A stretch of 64,000 nt of DNA from Agapanthus africanus (lineage: Eukaryota > Streptophyta > Magnoliopsida > Asparagales > Amaryllidaceae). Shown here piece after piece: positions 22,920 through 33,478 of the stretch (positions are counted from its first letter, which is position 1; the number at the start of each line of letters is the position of its first letter). A model generated the notes under the pieces. That model saw nothing but the letters and a program-made list of their open reading frames with translations, searched no databases and was not told the DNA's origin. Position numbers and translations under genes: made by a program. The stretch lies in the NCBI GenBank assembly GCA_030015575.1, contig JASDDO010000008.1:82499965-82563964 (forward strand). Direction: 5' to 3'.

Positions 22920-23645
22920 AATGACCCCCAGGGAAATCAGTGTCCTTGACAAATATCTCGATTCAGAGAAATCAGCGTCCTTAACGAGAACCTCTCGATT
23001 CGTGTCAAACCGCAAGGAAATCAGCGTCTTTGCAGGAATCTCTCGATTCGTCTCAACTCTGAGGAAATCAGTGTCCTTGGCAAAACCTCGATTCAGGGAA
23101 ATCAACATCCTTGACGAGAACATCTTGATTCGCGTCGACCCGCAAGGAAATCGGTGTCTTTGCAGGAATCTCTCGATTCGTCTCAACTCCAGGGAAATCA
23201 GTGTCCTTAGCAAAAACCTCGATTCAGGAAAATCAACGTCCTTGACGAGAGCATCTCGATGCGCGTCGACCCGCAGAGAAATCAGTGTCTTTGCAGAAAT
23301 ACCTTGATTCGTCTCAACTCTGAGGAAATCAGTGTCCTTAGCAAAAACCTCGATTCAGGGAAATCAGCGTCCTTGACGAGAGCATCTCGATTCGCGTCGA
23401 ACCGCAAAGAAATCAGTGTACTTAGCAAAAACCTTGATTCAGGGAAATCAGCGTCCATGACGAGAACATCTCAATTCGCGTCGACCCGCAGAAAAATCAG
23501 TGTCTTTGCAGGAATACCTCGATTCGTCTTAACTCCAGGGAAATCAGTGTCCTTAGCAAAGACCTCGATTCAGGAAAATCAGCGTCCTTGACGAGAGCAT
23601 CTCGATTCGCGTCAACCCGCAGAGAAATTAGTGTCTCTGCAGGGA
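22920..23645. repeat. 131-bp tandem repeat, E1 copy (about 6 units)
   Basis: Units start with CTCGATTCAG at 22957, 23087, 23218, 23349, (23433) and 23564, giving spacings of 130, 131, 131, 84 and 131. Each unit is made of three subunits of about 37-48 bp sharing GAAATCAGYGTC. The short spacing reflects loss of one subunit. The frames stay open because the unit lacks stops, which creates spurious ORFs in several frames. Confidence 0.9.
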
Positions 23646-23829
23646 TATACGACGTTAGCAAAAAGGAGCCATGGCAGAGTCCCTAGTTCCAAGTCTCGAC
23701 GGCCGCATCTACAGCCTAGAGATCACCAACAGCGTTCCTCCTCATTCTAGCAGGATTCAGACGCGACAATCAACCTTGGAGACATAGCAAAGTCCCTGTT
23801 CCAAATCTTGACGGTTCACAGACAACCAA

Positions 23830-24012
23830 GAAAGCAAATCCTGGTCCCGTAGAACATGGCTAACGTCAATCCTGACCCCGTGAGAAGCGTCCAGAGCAAA
23901 TCCTGACCCCGTGAAATGCGGATAAAGTCAACCTCCTGATCCCGTGAAATGCGGATAAGGTCAACCCCTGACTCTGTGAAATGCGGATAAAGTCAACCCT
24001 CGACTTCCCCGT
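23830..24012. repeat. Short tandem repeat of about 40 bp
   Basis: Four or five copies of a CTGACCCCGTGAAATGCGGA-type unit follow one another with spacers GTCAACC. It is found only in E1. No coding is seen. Confidence 0.75.
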
Positions 24013-24049
24013 CAAAGCAATTCTTTGATTCGGGAGCAAATCAACTCAT

Positions 24050-24280
24050 CAATCACTTACGGGTCCTCTTGACTTGTAAGGAGAAAATTCTCTTGTGAGA
24101 TTCTTACGGCTCTCAAGAGAAAACGCACTTAGGAATCCTTATAATTCACAAGGATAAAATACACTTATGAGATCCTCACGACTCGTAAGGAGAAATACCT
24201 TTATGAGACCCTCACGGCTCATAAAGTTGGAAAGCCTTAGGAGGCAGATCTAGACCTGAATCCTAAGCCATCACTGTCCT
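24050..24280. repeat. Hairpin array, copy d
   Basis: H1 has CTTACGGGTC against GACTTGTAAG (10 pairs, two wobbles). H2 has CTCTTGTGAG against CTCTCAAGAG with one internal mismatch. H3 is degraded. H4 has CTTATGAG against CTCGTAAG with one wobble. H5 has CTTTATGAG against CTCATAAAG, perfect, with bulged A and CC/GG. Loops are CTCTT, TCTTAC and CTCAC. Confidence 0.8.
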
Positions 24281-24466
24281 ACAAGGAGATCAAAATAGAT
24301 TATCCACAAAATGCATTTACTAAAAGGGACACACCACCATGAAGCAAAATATGTCTTTTATTCATGAATCAAAATGAATACAAAGTACAATTTTTGAAAG
24401 AATAAAAAAATACTCTCATTTAGGAGTACGTACAAAAGAAGAATAAAAAGAAAAATATACAGTTCT

Positions 24467-24981
24467 TCAAGATGGCGGACGATGTAACAAATTCGTCAGT
24501 TCATCCTTTTTCCGCTGGGCCTCGGCTTCATATTTTGTTATTGCAATAAGACGGGCCTCCGCTAGAGACTGTTGGGCCTGGTACGAGGTGAGCTGACTTT
24601 TAAGCTCCTTTTCGGTAACTTGGTGATCTTCGACCATTTCATGAGTAAAAATGACGGCGTTATCAATTGCTACCACCTCCCTGATAGCTTCTTGAAGCAC
24701 CCGCCAAAGTTCGTACACTCGAGTGGTCTTGGCCGTAAGTTCAGCCTGAAGTTCCCCAGCGCATTGGAAGCTAGCTCCTTTTCTGAAAACTTTCGATTGA
24801 GCCTCTTCTCACATGATTGTAGATTTGCGGCGCATCGTTCAATCAGCCCCCGCAAGCTCGTCTTTGCAGCCACAACCTCTGAGATAAGGCGTGTGCACTT
24901 GAGATCATGTAAACAGACCTCCACTCGACGCCAATCCTCGATCCAAAACACGCACAAGCTATTTTCTCTTTCTGGCAACAA
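24467..24981 (-). pseudogene. Antisense coiled-coil ORF in E1 3' region (frameshifted)
   Basis: Two overlapping minus-strand frames (24670-24981 and 24467-24718) appear to be one coding region broken by a single-base frameshift near 24735. The product is rich in E, K, L and A with heptad-like spacing (for example KELKSQLTSYQAQQSLAEAR), so a coiled coil is likely. A minus-strand AATAAA lies at 24358-24363, about 100 bp past the stop. Additional ORFs between pol and the 3' LTR, some antisense, have been described for Tat-lineage elements; the identity of this protein is unknown. Partner exon-like sequence may be 25134-25484. Confidence 0.5.
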
Positions 24982-25133
24982 GGAAAGTTTTTGTGTTCGT
25001 ACTTAAAGAAAATTCCCAGGGGTCAAGTATGAAGCTCGTGTGCACAGGTGGGATGCATGTACGAATACACATCAAACAGAAAAAGCCAACAGAGAACATT
25101 CAAAGATTAATGATAAGAGAAAATACATTGATA

Positions 25134-25484
25134 TTACTCTAAACGAAAGAGATCACCAAACAAGGGATCGGAAATACAAGGGTTAATAAAGCAAAACACA
25201 AAATTTTCCAGCTCCCTCTCCGCCTTCTCCAGCACACCAAAATGACGGTTTTCACGAGGAGTCGCTCCCCATCGGTTGGCGCCATGCTCATCAGCGAAAG
25301 TGGACATGACGGCCCATCGGGTCCTTATTTGACTCAGTATATGAACTGAATGATCCTTCAGAGCATGAGTGATTAGACAAGCCTCGTGAATGCACTCGAG
25401 CTTGTCCTCCGCCGCGTCAAGGATCACCGAAGTCATCTCCGCCGGATGAGGGGGTATATCGGTAAGTACAGACAGAAAGATCAT
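25134..25484 (-). CDS. Antisense ORF near LTR2, hypothetical
   Basis: A 116-codon minus-strand frame starts 35 bp from LTR2 and runs away from it. It is alpha-helical in character (DAAEDKLECIHEACLITHAL). It may be the first part of the same antisense gene as 24467-24981, separated by about 150 bp that could be an intron, or it may be chance. Transcription would have to start within or next to LTR2 on the opposite strand. I recognise no family. Confidence 0.35.
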   Translation of the reverse strand: MIFLSVLTDIPPHPAEMTSVILDAAEDKLECIHEACLITHALKDHSVHILSQIRTRWAVMSTFADEHGANRWGATPRENRHFGVLEKAERELENFVFCFINPCISDPLFGDLFRLE

Positions 25485-25518
25485 CCGGAGCTAAATGGAG
25501 CCGATGGGAAGAGGAGAG

Positions 25519-28500
25519 TGTTCCCGCCAAAAAAATTTTCTGCGCAAAAGAGCCCAATGTATTAAATGGTAGCGATACGTTTAAGAAAATGCGAACCGGT
25601 ATTTTCCGGGTTGTATTTTGACAAACTCTCGATTGTGAAACAGCTAAATTCTGATGGTATCGAAAGAGTCTCGAAAAAGCCTTCGATTTGATATATTATG
25701 GGCCTTATAATTCATCCGGGATCAAAAGTTATGAGTCATCACGTGCCCACACGTGACCGGGCATCACGTGCCCACACGTGACCGGGCATCACGTGCAGAC
25801 ACGTGACCATTTACAGGCATAGCCTGTAGGCACTGAATAAAATAAATAATTGAAAATAATTAATCACTGGGCTCACGTGCCAACACGTGATATGCTCTTA
25901 AACCCTCTGAAACAACAGAATTAAATTATAATTAAATAATTAATCAGCGGGGTCACATTCCAACACGTGATGGGTTCCTGAGCCCTCTAAACCAATAGAA
26001 TTAAATTATAATTAATTGCTTAATCAGTGAGGTCACGTGCTAACATGTGATAGACTCTTAAACCTTCTAAACTAATAGAATTAAATTCTAATTAAGGGAA
26101 ATCAAAATCCCTAATATTTCCCTAGATCTTTCCAAACAAAAAGATTACGCTCTGTAAAGTGGAGCACCGTTGGATTAAAAATCCAATGGTGATTAAAAAT
26201 CACCAATTTATAGAAAGATTCTATACAAGGAAAGATTTCCCTGAAATTTGCCAGGAATAACAGACAAAATATCTTTTGGATTAAAAATTCAATGGTGATT
26301 AAAATTCACTGAGTGATCTAAAAGATCATGTTGGTTATAAAATCAATTAAAATCTTTCAATGAAAGATTCACTAAATAAAATGATTCTTTTTTTCTCTTA
26401 TAAATAGGAGTCAAGAAGAGAAGAGAAAAAAAAAGAGGATACAACAACAGAGAGAAAAGAAGAGAATTTAATTCTCTAGAGAGAAAGGAAGATTTTCTCA
26501 GAAGAGAAAGAAACCCTAGGTGAGAAAGGGAAAGAGATCTGAGCTCCATAAAACAAAAAGAGAATTTAATTCTCAAATTAAGAGTTTAACTCTTCTGAAT
26601 AAGAACTTAGTTTTTCCTTTGGTTGAAGATCTGCAGAAGCAGATCTCCCCATAAGTTGAGAATTTAATTCTCATCGGGGAGATTCTACCATGCAGATCTA
26701 AAACTTAGAGGGAGAATTGAGTTTAGGGAATTTAATTTCTCCAAATACTTAGGAATTTAATTCCTCCAACAGAAACAGGGTTTAACCCTTAAAACAAGAA
26801 CTTAGTTCTTCTTCATGGTTGAACATCTGCAGAAGCAGATCTCCCCATAAGTTGAGAATTTAATTCTCATCGGGGAGATTCTGCCATGCAGATCTAAAAC
26901 TTAGAAGGAGAGTTGGGTTTAAAAAATTTAATTCTTCTATATACATAGGATAAAATTAGGGTCTAACCCTATATAAGAATTTAATTCTTAAACAAAGGAT
27001 TTAACTCTCCATGCATGTAAAGTGATCAGTACCCAACTTGGTCACGTGGTAACACGTGACCTTCATCCTCAATGAGTAGAAAAGAATGAACAAGACTAGG
27101 TCACGTGCCCCCACATGACCCTTAAACAGACTCCTCAAAATAAGAAAGAACAAGCTTGGAGGCAATGCCTCACGTGTTCCCACGTGACCCTGACAAACAC
27201 CTCTTTAAAAAAGAGAAGTTGGAAAGAACTGAAGGATTAAAATCCAATGCATGGGCTCCTTCATGTGTCCCCACGTGACCCCTAGCAAATCCCTTTTATA
27301 TCTAGTGCATGGATACCCATCACGTGCCCACACGTGATGGCCGTGAAGACTTAAGTGTTTAACACTTATTTTGAGAATAAAATAAAAGGATCTTGGCCCA
27401 ATCCTAGGGCGCCTTACGTGTCCACACGTGAGCGCCTCATTTTTCTAGTGTTTAACACTATTTTAAGCATTTCATCCCTAGTGTTTAACACTATTTTAAA
27501 TGCATCATGTGGGAACACGTGACCGCCAGATATCCTCTAGTGTTTAACACTAGTTCAAAACCAATCGTAGCCCAAATTGGCTAAGTTTTCTAGAGGCAAG
27601 TCTCCCCTTCAACTGAACCTCAAAATTGATCAGTTCATATGATATGCAAATAAAGTCCAGAGCTATAATGAATGGTTAGTGCTCAGCCAAAGAAAAAATA
27701 TTGTCAGAACCCTAAACCCCTGTTTAGCATTGCTAAATAATGGGGGGCTGAGCCCGGACAAATGTTCAACTGTCTAAACAAAGGTCCAACATTTCAAACT
27801 TAATTGGACTTAGCCTAAGTTGGCCATAAGTCCTCAATTCAGATTTAACTAAGTCAATGTGATCATAATCTAATTAATTGATCTTAGTCCCAAATTGGAC
27901 TACAGATTTCCCAATCAACTTTAGTTCAAGGGTACATCTCTTCACTCCTTTGATATTCATCGTTGTAATCCTTCAACGTATTCAGAGAGGTGACGGGTCC
28001 CGATAACCAATCATTCCATGGACTGTAGGGTCCTTAAACTCATGGACAATGATGTCCTTAAACTTTATAGACTATGATGTCTCCAAACTGCCTCGGACTG
28101 TGGGGTCCTTTAAACCCATGGACTATGATTTTCTTAACCTCGGACTGTGGGGTCCTTTAAACCCTTGAACTATGATGTCCTTAACCTCGGACCGTGGGGT
28201 CTTTAAGCCCATGGACTATGATGTTCTTAACCTTCGATCGCAAAGTCCCTAAACTAAAACAATAAAGTTCAAATGCTCTTTTATTGGATCTAAATGATCC
28301 TGTTAAGTAGTTCTTAGTCTAAAATTAGACTAACGTATCCTTGAAAAACTGTTAAGTTGATCTTAGTCTAAAATTAGACTAACATATCCTTAACAAAGGT
28401 TTAAGTTGATCTTAGTCTCAAATGAGACTAACGCATCCTTAAACCCAACCCCAAACCTAAATCTAAGAATATACGGATTTAGACTATTCCACGCCCTACG

Positions 28501-28861
28501 TCGACAACATAAATTAGTCTCCGTATACAATCCACGGGCAACCAAAAACAAAACAAATACCCACGACACGAAGTGACCGTCTGGAGAAGGAGAAAGTGGT
28601 TATCGCGATGCGGTAGCGTAATTAACTGCAGGGGCTTGTGCTTGCAGGGAAGAGCGTCCCACAATCAAAAACCCCTCAAATGAGGGGGAATCCGACGAAG
28701 TCTACTACATCGGCCGCATCCGTTTAAACCTTCGATATACGGTGCCATAAATCAACTTGGCATCTTCGGAGAGGTGAACGGATAGCACCAATTAGCATCT
28801 GCCCCCAAATTCAAGCAAGGCGGACCTACGCGGCCACATCTCTATGTTTCGGAGGAGAACA
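25519..28861 (+). mobile_element. LTR2 of Tat-like elements (CACGTG type)
   Basis: It is 3343 bp, from TGTTCCCGCC to GGAGAACA, so the ends form a short inverted repeat. A purine-rich tract precedes it and a PBS follows it, so it is both the 3' LTR of E1 and the 5' LTR of E2. It contains three adjacent CACGTG pairs at 25740-25808 and further pairs at about 25871, 25952, 26034, 27040-27190, 27318 and 27510. It also has AATTTAATT palindromes and GGAC/GTCC repeats at 28015-28260. No gene lies inside. Confidence 0.9.
26399..26406 (+). promoter_or_regulatory. Probable LTR2 TATA box
   Basis: TATAAATA occurs at the position conserved in LTR1; see also 52564 and 50536 in related LTRs. Confidence 0.55.
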
Positions 28862-28866
28862 TATTC

Positions 28867-28885
28867 TGGCACGCCGTGTGGGACC
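28867..28885 (+). other. Primer binding site of E2
   Basis: TGGCACGCCGTGTGGGACC begins five bases after LTR2. Two positions differ from the E1 and E3 versions in the centre of the site, which may weaken primer pairing. Confidence 0.65.
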
Positions 28886-29010
28886 TCTTCCTCTTTTCAC
28901 TCCACACTTCGTGTGTTGTGTTTCGCGAACAAGTCGCGGTTTGACATGGTTGCCCTGGATTCGAGATACTAAGATTTGGTGTCTTACTCCATGCAGAAAA
29001 CAGAACATCA

Positions 29011-30300
29011 ATGGCCTCTGACTGCTCCAGCCGCAACTGCAACTCCCATTCCGCCTCATCTGGAGGAGTAACTTACGGGTCCCAAGCGGCTTCCCTGTTC
29101 AAAATGCCAGTGGAACAAGTAACTCAGGCCACCACTGGGCTGTTCTTTGGGACCATGATCCTACCCATGAGCTTCAATGCCCTACTGCTGTCGCAAGAAG
29201 TCTAAAAAAAGTCGGTCTTTGATCGACTCACAACTACTGCGGCCCCTCTCATCAGGTCATCCAAATCTAATGCTCAGTTTTCAGCAGATTGGGCCAAAGC
29301 TCATTTGGGCCCATGAAGAAGCCCGCGATACCAGAAAGAGTTATCCCTAAGCGGATAACCATTCCTGCTCATGAAGTCGTCAAGGCGGCTTCTCCTGCCA
29401 AAGGGTCGGTCTTCACAAGACTAACTGTTTCAGCTCCTGTTCCAGGCAAAATCGTCAAGGCTGCTTCCCCTGCTCGGAAGTCTGCCTTCGATAGACTGGT
29501 TATCCCCACTCAGCGACATCAGTCTTCAATAGGCTGACAACGACAACTTCTGACCAACACAGGGGACATGAGGAAGTCACCCCTACAGCTGAGACAATCC
29601 CAATGGCTCGATATGCTCGACATCGCCACTGGCGCCGAGTGAGGAAGGCTGGGGGCAATTCCCCTTCCGGACTGACTCCGCCGGCTCCAACGGTGGAAGT
29701 TGATGTTGCTGTTCCAACTGGGAACAGCTTTGAACCACTCAGGAGGGTCTGCAAGAACTCTCCTACTGCTGTGCTAAAGAGATCTCCTCCACCTATGGAG
29801 AATGCCTCAAAGGAGAATCCGGAACAGCCCCCTCAATGGTTGTCCTCTAAAATCTATAAGGTCTGGCGTCAAGTCCAAGACTCGGTAATTGATCAAGATT
29901 ATTCCCGCCGACAGAAAAAGGTGAAAGTTCAGCGAGAAGAGGACCATCCTGTCCATCTACAAAAGGCGACAACTACTTAGGTGCCCACTGCAACGGCCCC
30001 CTAAATCTCGACCGCTCACAAAAGGAGAAAGCTGGAGAAAATCCCAGTGTCTACAACAAATGTCAAGGACACTGAGCCTCAACGCCCTAAGTCTGGGGGC
30101 ATAGTGGTGCATACCGTCTATATGGCATCCGAAAAAGAGGATAGCCGTATCTCCACAGGTCATCGACCGCTTACGCGGTCAGTGACTAAGGTCAGGAGCA
30201 ACAACAACAAAAGCTCCAAGAAATGCTAACATCCATGGCCGCACTTACGGGACCGAAAGCAAGCCCGTAGACATCCTCGGAGCAACGCCGTGAGCAGGAA
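29011..30300 (+). pseudogene. E2 gag N-terminal region
   Basis: The start is MASDCSSRNCN at 29011, homologous to MASTCEKC of E3 (54664). It continues through several frameshifts. Four SVFxRL-like motifs are visible (KSVFDRL near 29208, GSVFTRL near 29404, KSAFDRL near 29477, SVFNRL near 29519). RHWRRVRKAGGNSPS follows at 29622-29665, then the conserved GGIVVHTVYM and TGHRPLTRS at 30097-30180. Function unknown; the region precedes the capsid core. Confidence 0.75.
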
Positions 30301-31190
30301 ACCGATGCTGAATTCCTTCGGAGAATGCTTGAGAAGAAGGACAAAGAGGTTGCGGAACAAACGACCAACATAAAACAAATAGCCCTCCTATTCCAAGATA
30401 TGGCGGGCATGATGATACAACCAGACCCTCCAGCCGATGATCTTCCAGTAATAATTGAAGATGATAGAGGAGAGACATCAAATCCTCTGCCGGTTCTTCA
30501 GCAGCCAAGGAGGAAACCATCTCCAAAGCCATGCTCGATGATTATATAGCTCAACAAATACGAGCTCATCAAGCGAATGAAGCGAACGACCAACTCGTCA
30601 GAACTGGACGGCCCTATCCAGGTTGGTACGATCAAATAAAGTACCCACTAGGATACACAATTCCTAAATTCCATGTGTACAAGGGGACGGGAAATCCCCA
30701 TCAACATGTCGCTCAGTTTAGGGCTCTCTGCGGCAACACTGGAGGGGATGATAAGCTATTGCTTTGCCAATTCGTCGGCATCTTGGCAGAGACGGTGTTC
30801 GAATGGTACTCAGAGCTTCCCAACGACTCCGTCAAAACTTTTACAGAGATGGAATTACTGTTCACCCAGCGTTTCGCAAGCGCTAGCGAACGCACCCCAA
30901 TCACAGCATTAATTAATGCCAGAATAAAGCCAGGCGAAATATGGGTGCAGTACGCCATTCGGTAGCGGAACCTATGGTCAAAGTGAGAACAGCGCATAGA
31001 GGAGGCTTCTGCCGTGGGCATGTTCGTGGGGACCCTTGACCCTCAAGCAGCCATCTCCCAATTCATGATGTTCTTTAAGCCGATCACTTTCCAGGCCTTG
31101 ATCGACAAGCTGGCCCAAATGGACCAAATGGGCCATAGACCGTCTCCTCAATGGTGGATCCTCGGAATGAGAAGGAGAAAGGGAAAGCAA
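30301..31190 (+). pseudogene. E2 gag capsid-like core
   Basis: The frame includes a leucine-rich QTTNIKQIALLFQDMAG segment, then YDQIKYPLGYTIPKFHVYKG, HQHVAQFRALCGNTGGDDKL, FEWYSELPNDSVKTFTEMEL and ASERTPITALINARIKPGE. That is the retrotransposon gag core (W-x-x-L-P-x-x-S pattern). TAG at 30963-30965 replaces a Trp codon present in E3. The tract resumes in the next frame to KLAQMDQMGHRPSP. Confidence 0.85.
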
Positions 31191-32140
31191 CCTTCGTCGC
31201 TAATGCTCAACAACAAACGAGTGGCCCCAGACCGGTTGTTCGCCAAAGTAACAAGCGGCAATCCCTCGATGAGAAATTGAGACGTCCTTACTCGTTTCCT
31301 AAGGATAAAATAAGGAGACTGTTCGAATTGGTAATGCGCAACGGGCTTATCACCCTGCCGGATCTGAGACACCCACCGCAACCGGGTGACGTCAACCATC
31401 CTAACTATTGTCCCTACCATAGAGTACTAGGTAACCCAATCGAAGATTGCTACGTCTTCAAAAATTGGGTTGAAGACCAATACCAGCAAGGCAAATTCGC
31501 GTTGTCTGAAAATTGGAAGGTGAACCCACTACAACCACATGCTCCGAAAAAGATGGACATGCCGGGGGCATCGTGCTCATTCATAGAGGAAGCTCCATGG
31601 GAAGTTGTTCTTTCGGCAAAAACTAAAAAAATGCTGAAAGATCTTCAAACATGTCCGGCGATCAGGTGGAAAAGTCCGCAAGAACCGGAGATTATCGAGG
31701 GGATGCTAAAACCACGCCCAACATTGGGAGTTAATAGTGATGGTGGACAAAACATTCAGGCCCAGCCGTCAAAGTCTTCGAAGAAAAAGAAGAAGACCAA
31801 AAAGCCTGCGCAGTTTGATGACAAGCGGACGGATATGCAAAAGCATATTGACGCGCTGGAGGAATATAACCAGAAGGCGCGAACCCCGGTCACACTCCAA
31901 GAATTCCTCAACTATATCCTTGAGAACGGAGATAACGACAATAACGACGGGGATGACTCGTCAGAAGAATCTGAGGACTTTGTGGCAAGTTGCCACATGA
32001 TCTCTCATTCGGTGTTAACTAACGAAGAAGCTCACTCGGCGATAGAAGACAGCATAAAAGAGGTGGGGACAGGATCAAAGCCAAAACCCTTAGAACCATC
32101 TGACGAGATGATCGACTTGCTACTGAACGAAGCCTGTTAG
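31151..32140 (+). pseudogene. E2 gag knuckle-1 region, longest E2 frame
   Basis: This is a 329-codon frame with RRPYSFPKDKIRRLFEL, then the first knuckle at 31409-31450. There the second His of C-x2-H-x4-H-x4-C is Asn, so zinc binding is probably lost. Then come ASCSFIEEAPWEVVLSAKTK, a lysine-rich tract SSKKKKKTKKPAQ, RTPVTLQEFLNYIL, and an acidic tract rich in D and E (about 31935-31980). It lines up with E3 56926-57765. Confidence 0.85.
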
Positions 32141-32717
32141 AAAAGCAAAGCCAATTGAGAGCGCGGACTGGCTATATTCGAAAAAGCCAAACGCCGACGA
32201 CTGGATGAAAAGGTCGAGGCACCCCAACCGGATCGAAGCATCCCTATCGCCAGCAAAAGCAAGCTTAAAGTAAGGAAACGATTTGCTAGGGCCCTGTCAA
32301 TAGGAATGAAGTTGCCCTCTTTTAGAGGAAATTCTCCTGGCGGTATACATCTTGATGAAGCGGACATACATCCTAACTTCTGCTTGTACCATCAGAGGAT
32401 TACACACCCTACCAAGGAGTGCATAGCCTTTAAAAACTGGTGGCTGGGATATGTTGCCCACCGACAACACGTTCAACGAGTGAAGCGCAATGCTCGTCGG
32501 GAATAGAAAAGCATGACAAAGGAGTGCAAAAGAGCCGCTGGCAATAGTCACATAGTCGACACCAAGGGATCGCAAGTTGTTACCTTTGGAAGCGACTCTG
32601 ACGAAGAAATCGCCCTCAGCCCTCTCTTTAAGGAATCTACCTCTGACACAAAAGATGCGAAGATTTGAGAGAAAATCTAGCTGCGTAATCGTACGTTGCC
32701 CGAAAAATCTTGGACCT
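32141..32717 (+). pseudogene. E2 gag knuckle-2 region and pol deletion junction
   Basis: After a TAG the frame continues: FEKAKRRRLDEK, RFARALSIGMKLP, and a second knuckle with C-x2-H-x4-H-x4-C at 32381-32422 (intact in E2), then AFKNWWLGYVAHRQHVQRVK. Homology to E3 stops near 32717, where the sequence jumps to the 3' non-coding region. Protease, RT, RNase H and integrase are all missing in this copy. Confidence 0.8.
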
Positions 32718-32894
32718 ATCACCGAAACGTCTTTAAACTACTACAAACCCGCGGCATCTCCAGGCTGACGTGGTAAAAAAAAGGTACGTCCATAAGCGAA
32801 ATGGGCAAGGATGAAAACCCGAAAGGGCTCCGTGAGTAAAAACAGCGGGGCTACCGGCGAGTTTTGTGAAAACCCGAAAGGGCGCAATCTCGTT

Positions 32895-33120
32895 AAAAGA
32901 CACTTGCAAGGTCCTCCCGACCCTGTAAGGAGAAACCACCTGCATGAGATCCTTATGGCTCACAAAGGAGAAACACACTTAGGGATCCCCATGATTCCTA
33001 AGGAGAAATTACACTTGCGAGATCCTCATGACTCGTAAGGAGAACCCTCTTATGAGACCCTCACGGTTTATAAGATTCAAAAGCCTTAAACTACAGGGAT
33101 CTGAACCCGTTCTTAAGCAG
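32895..33120. repeat. Hairpin array, copy e
   Basis: H5 at 33048-33075 has TCTTATGAG against TTTATAAGA: the two outer pairs are T-A and C-G, whereas other copies have C-G and T-A there. H1 has CTTGCAAGGTC against GACCCTGTAAG. H4 has CTTGCGAG against CTCGTAAG. H3 equals that of copy b. Both arms have changed together in H5. Confidence 0.8.
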
Positions 33121-33239
33121 TCATACCCCTCGATTTTGCCCTACAAGCGGTTCAATATTGACCCTTGTATACAATCCATGGGCACGAATGAACATTTCCC
33201 TAACAGAGTCCCACCGGCGACTAGGGATATGCTCACACG

Positions 33240-33478
33240 GTGAACAAACACTTGTAGGTCCTCTCGACTTGCAAGGAGAAAACACTTTTGTAAGATCCTT
33301 ACGACTTATAAGAGAACACACACTTAGGAATCCTTATGATTCCTAAGGAGAAAACGTACCTACGTGATCCTCACGACTCGTAGGGAGAAACACCTTTATG
33401 AGACCCTTACGGCTCATGAAGTCAAAAGCCTTAGTCGACGGGATCCTAACCCTGTTTGCTAAGCCACCTTTGTTCGAC
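33240..33478. repeat. Hairpin array, copy f
   Basis: H1 has CTTGTAGGTC against GACTTGCAAG (10 pairs, two wobbles). H2 has about 12 pairs with wobbles. H3 at 33323-33347 has a perfect 10-bp stem with loop CTTAT. H4 has one internal mismatch. H5 has one wobble. H6 runs from CCTTAG to CTAAGC. Confidence 0.8.

Larger units (their letters stand above)
21275..25518. repeat. E1 3' non-coding region
   Basis: After the integrase stop (21272-21274) comes about 4.2 kb without sense coding capacity. In order it contains a short spacer, two CCCGAAAGGG tetraloop hairpins (21521-21530, 21575-21584), hairpin arrays b and c, A-rich GCCGAAATGAT repeats, 131-bp tandem repeats, a short tandem repeat of about 40 bp, array d, and an antisense coding region. 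Its right border is LTR2, preceded by the purine-rich GATGGGAAGAGGAGAG. Tandem repeats in the 3' UTR are known for Tat-lineage elements; hairpin arrays are not something I recognise from the family. Confidence 0.85.

Noticed and set aside
22900..23591. ORFs of 99-135 codons in several frames over the 131-bp repeats (also 36539-37818)
   Set aside because: The same three peptide blocks rotate through frames because the unit lacks stops and 131 is not a multiple of three. There is no start context, no family motif, and overlapping frames and both strands are equally open.
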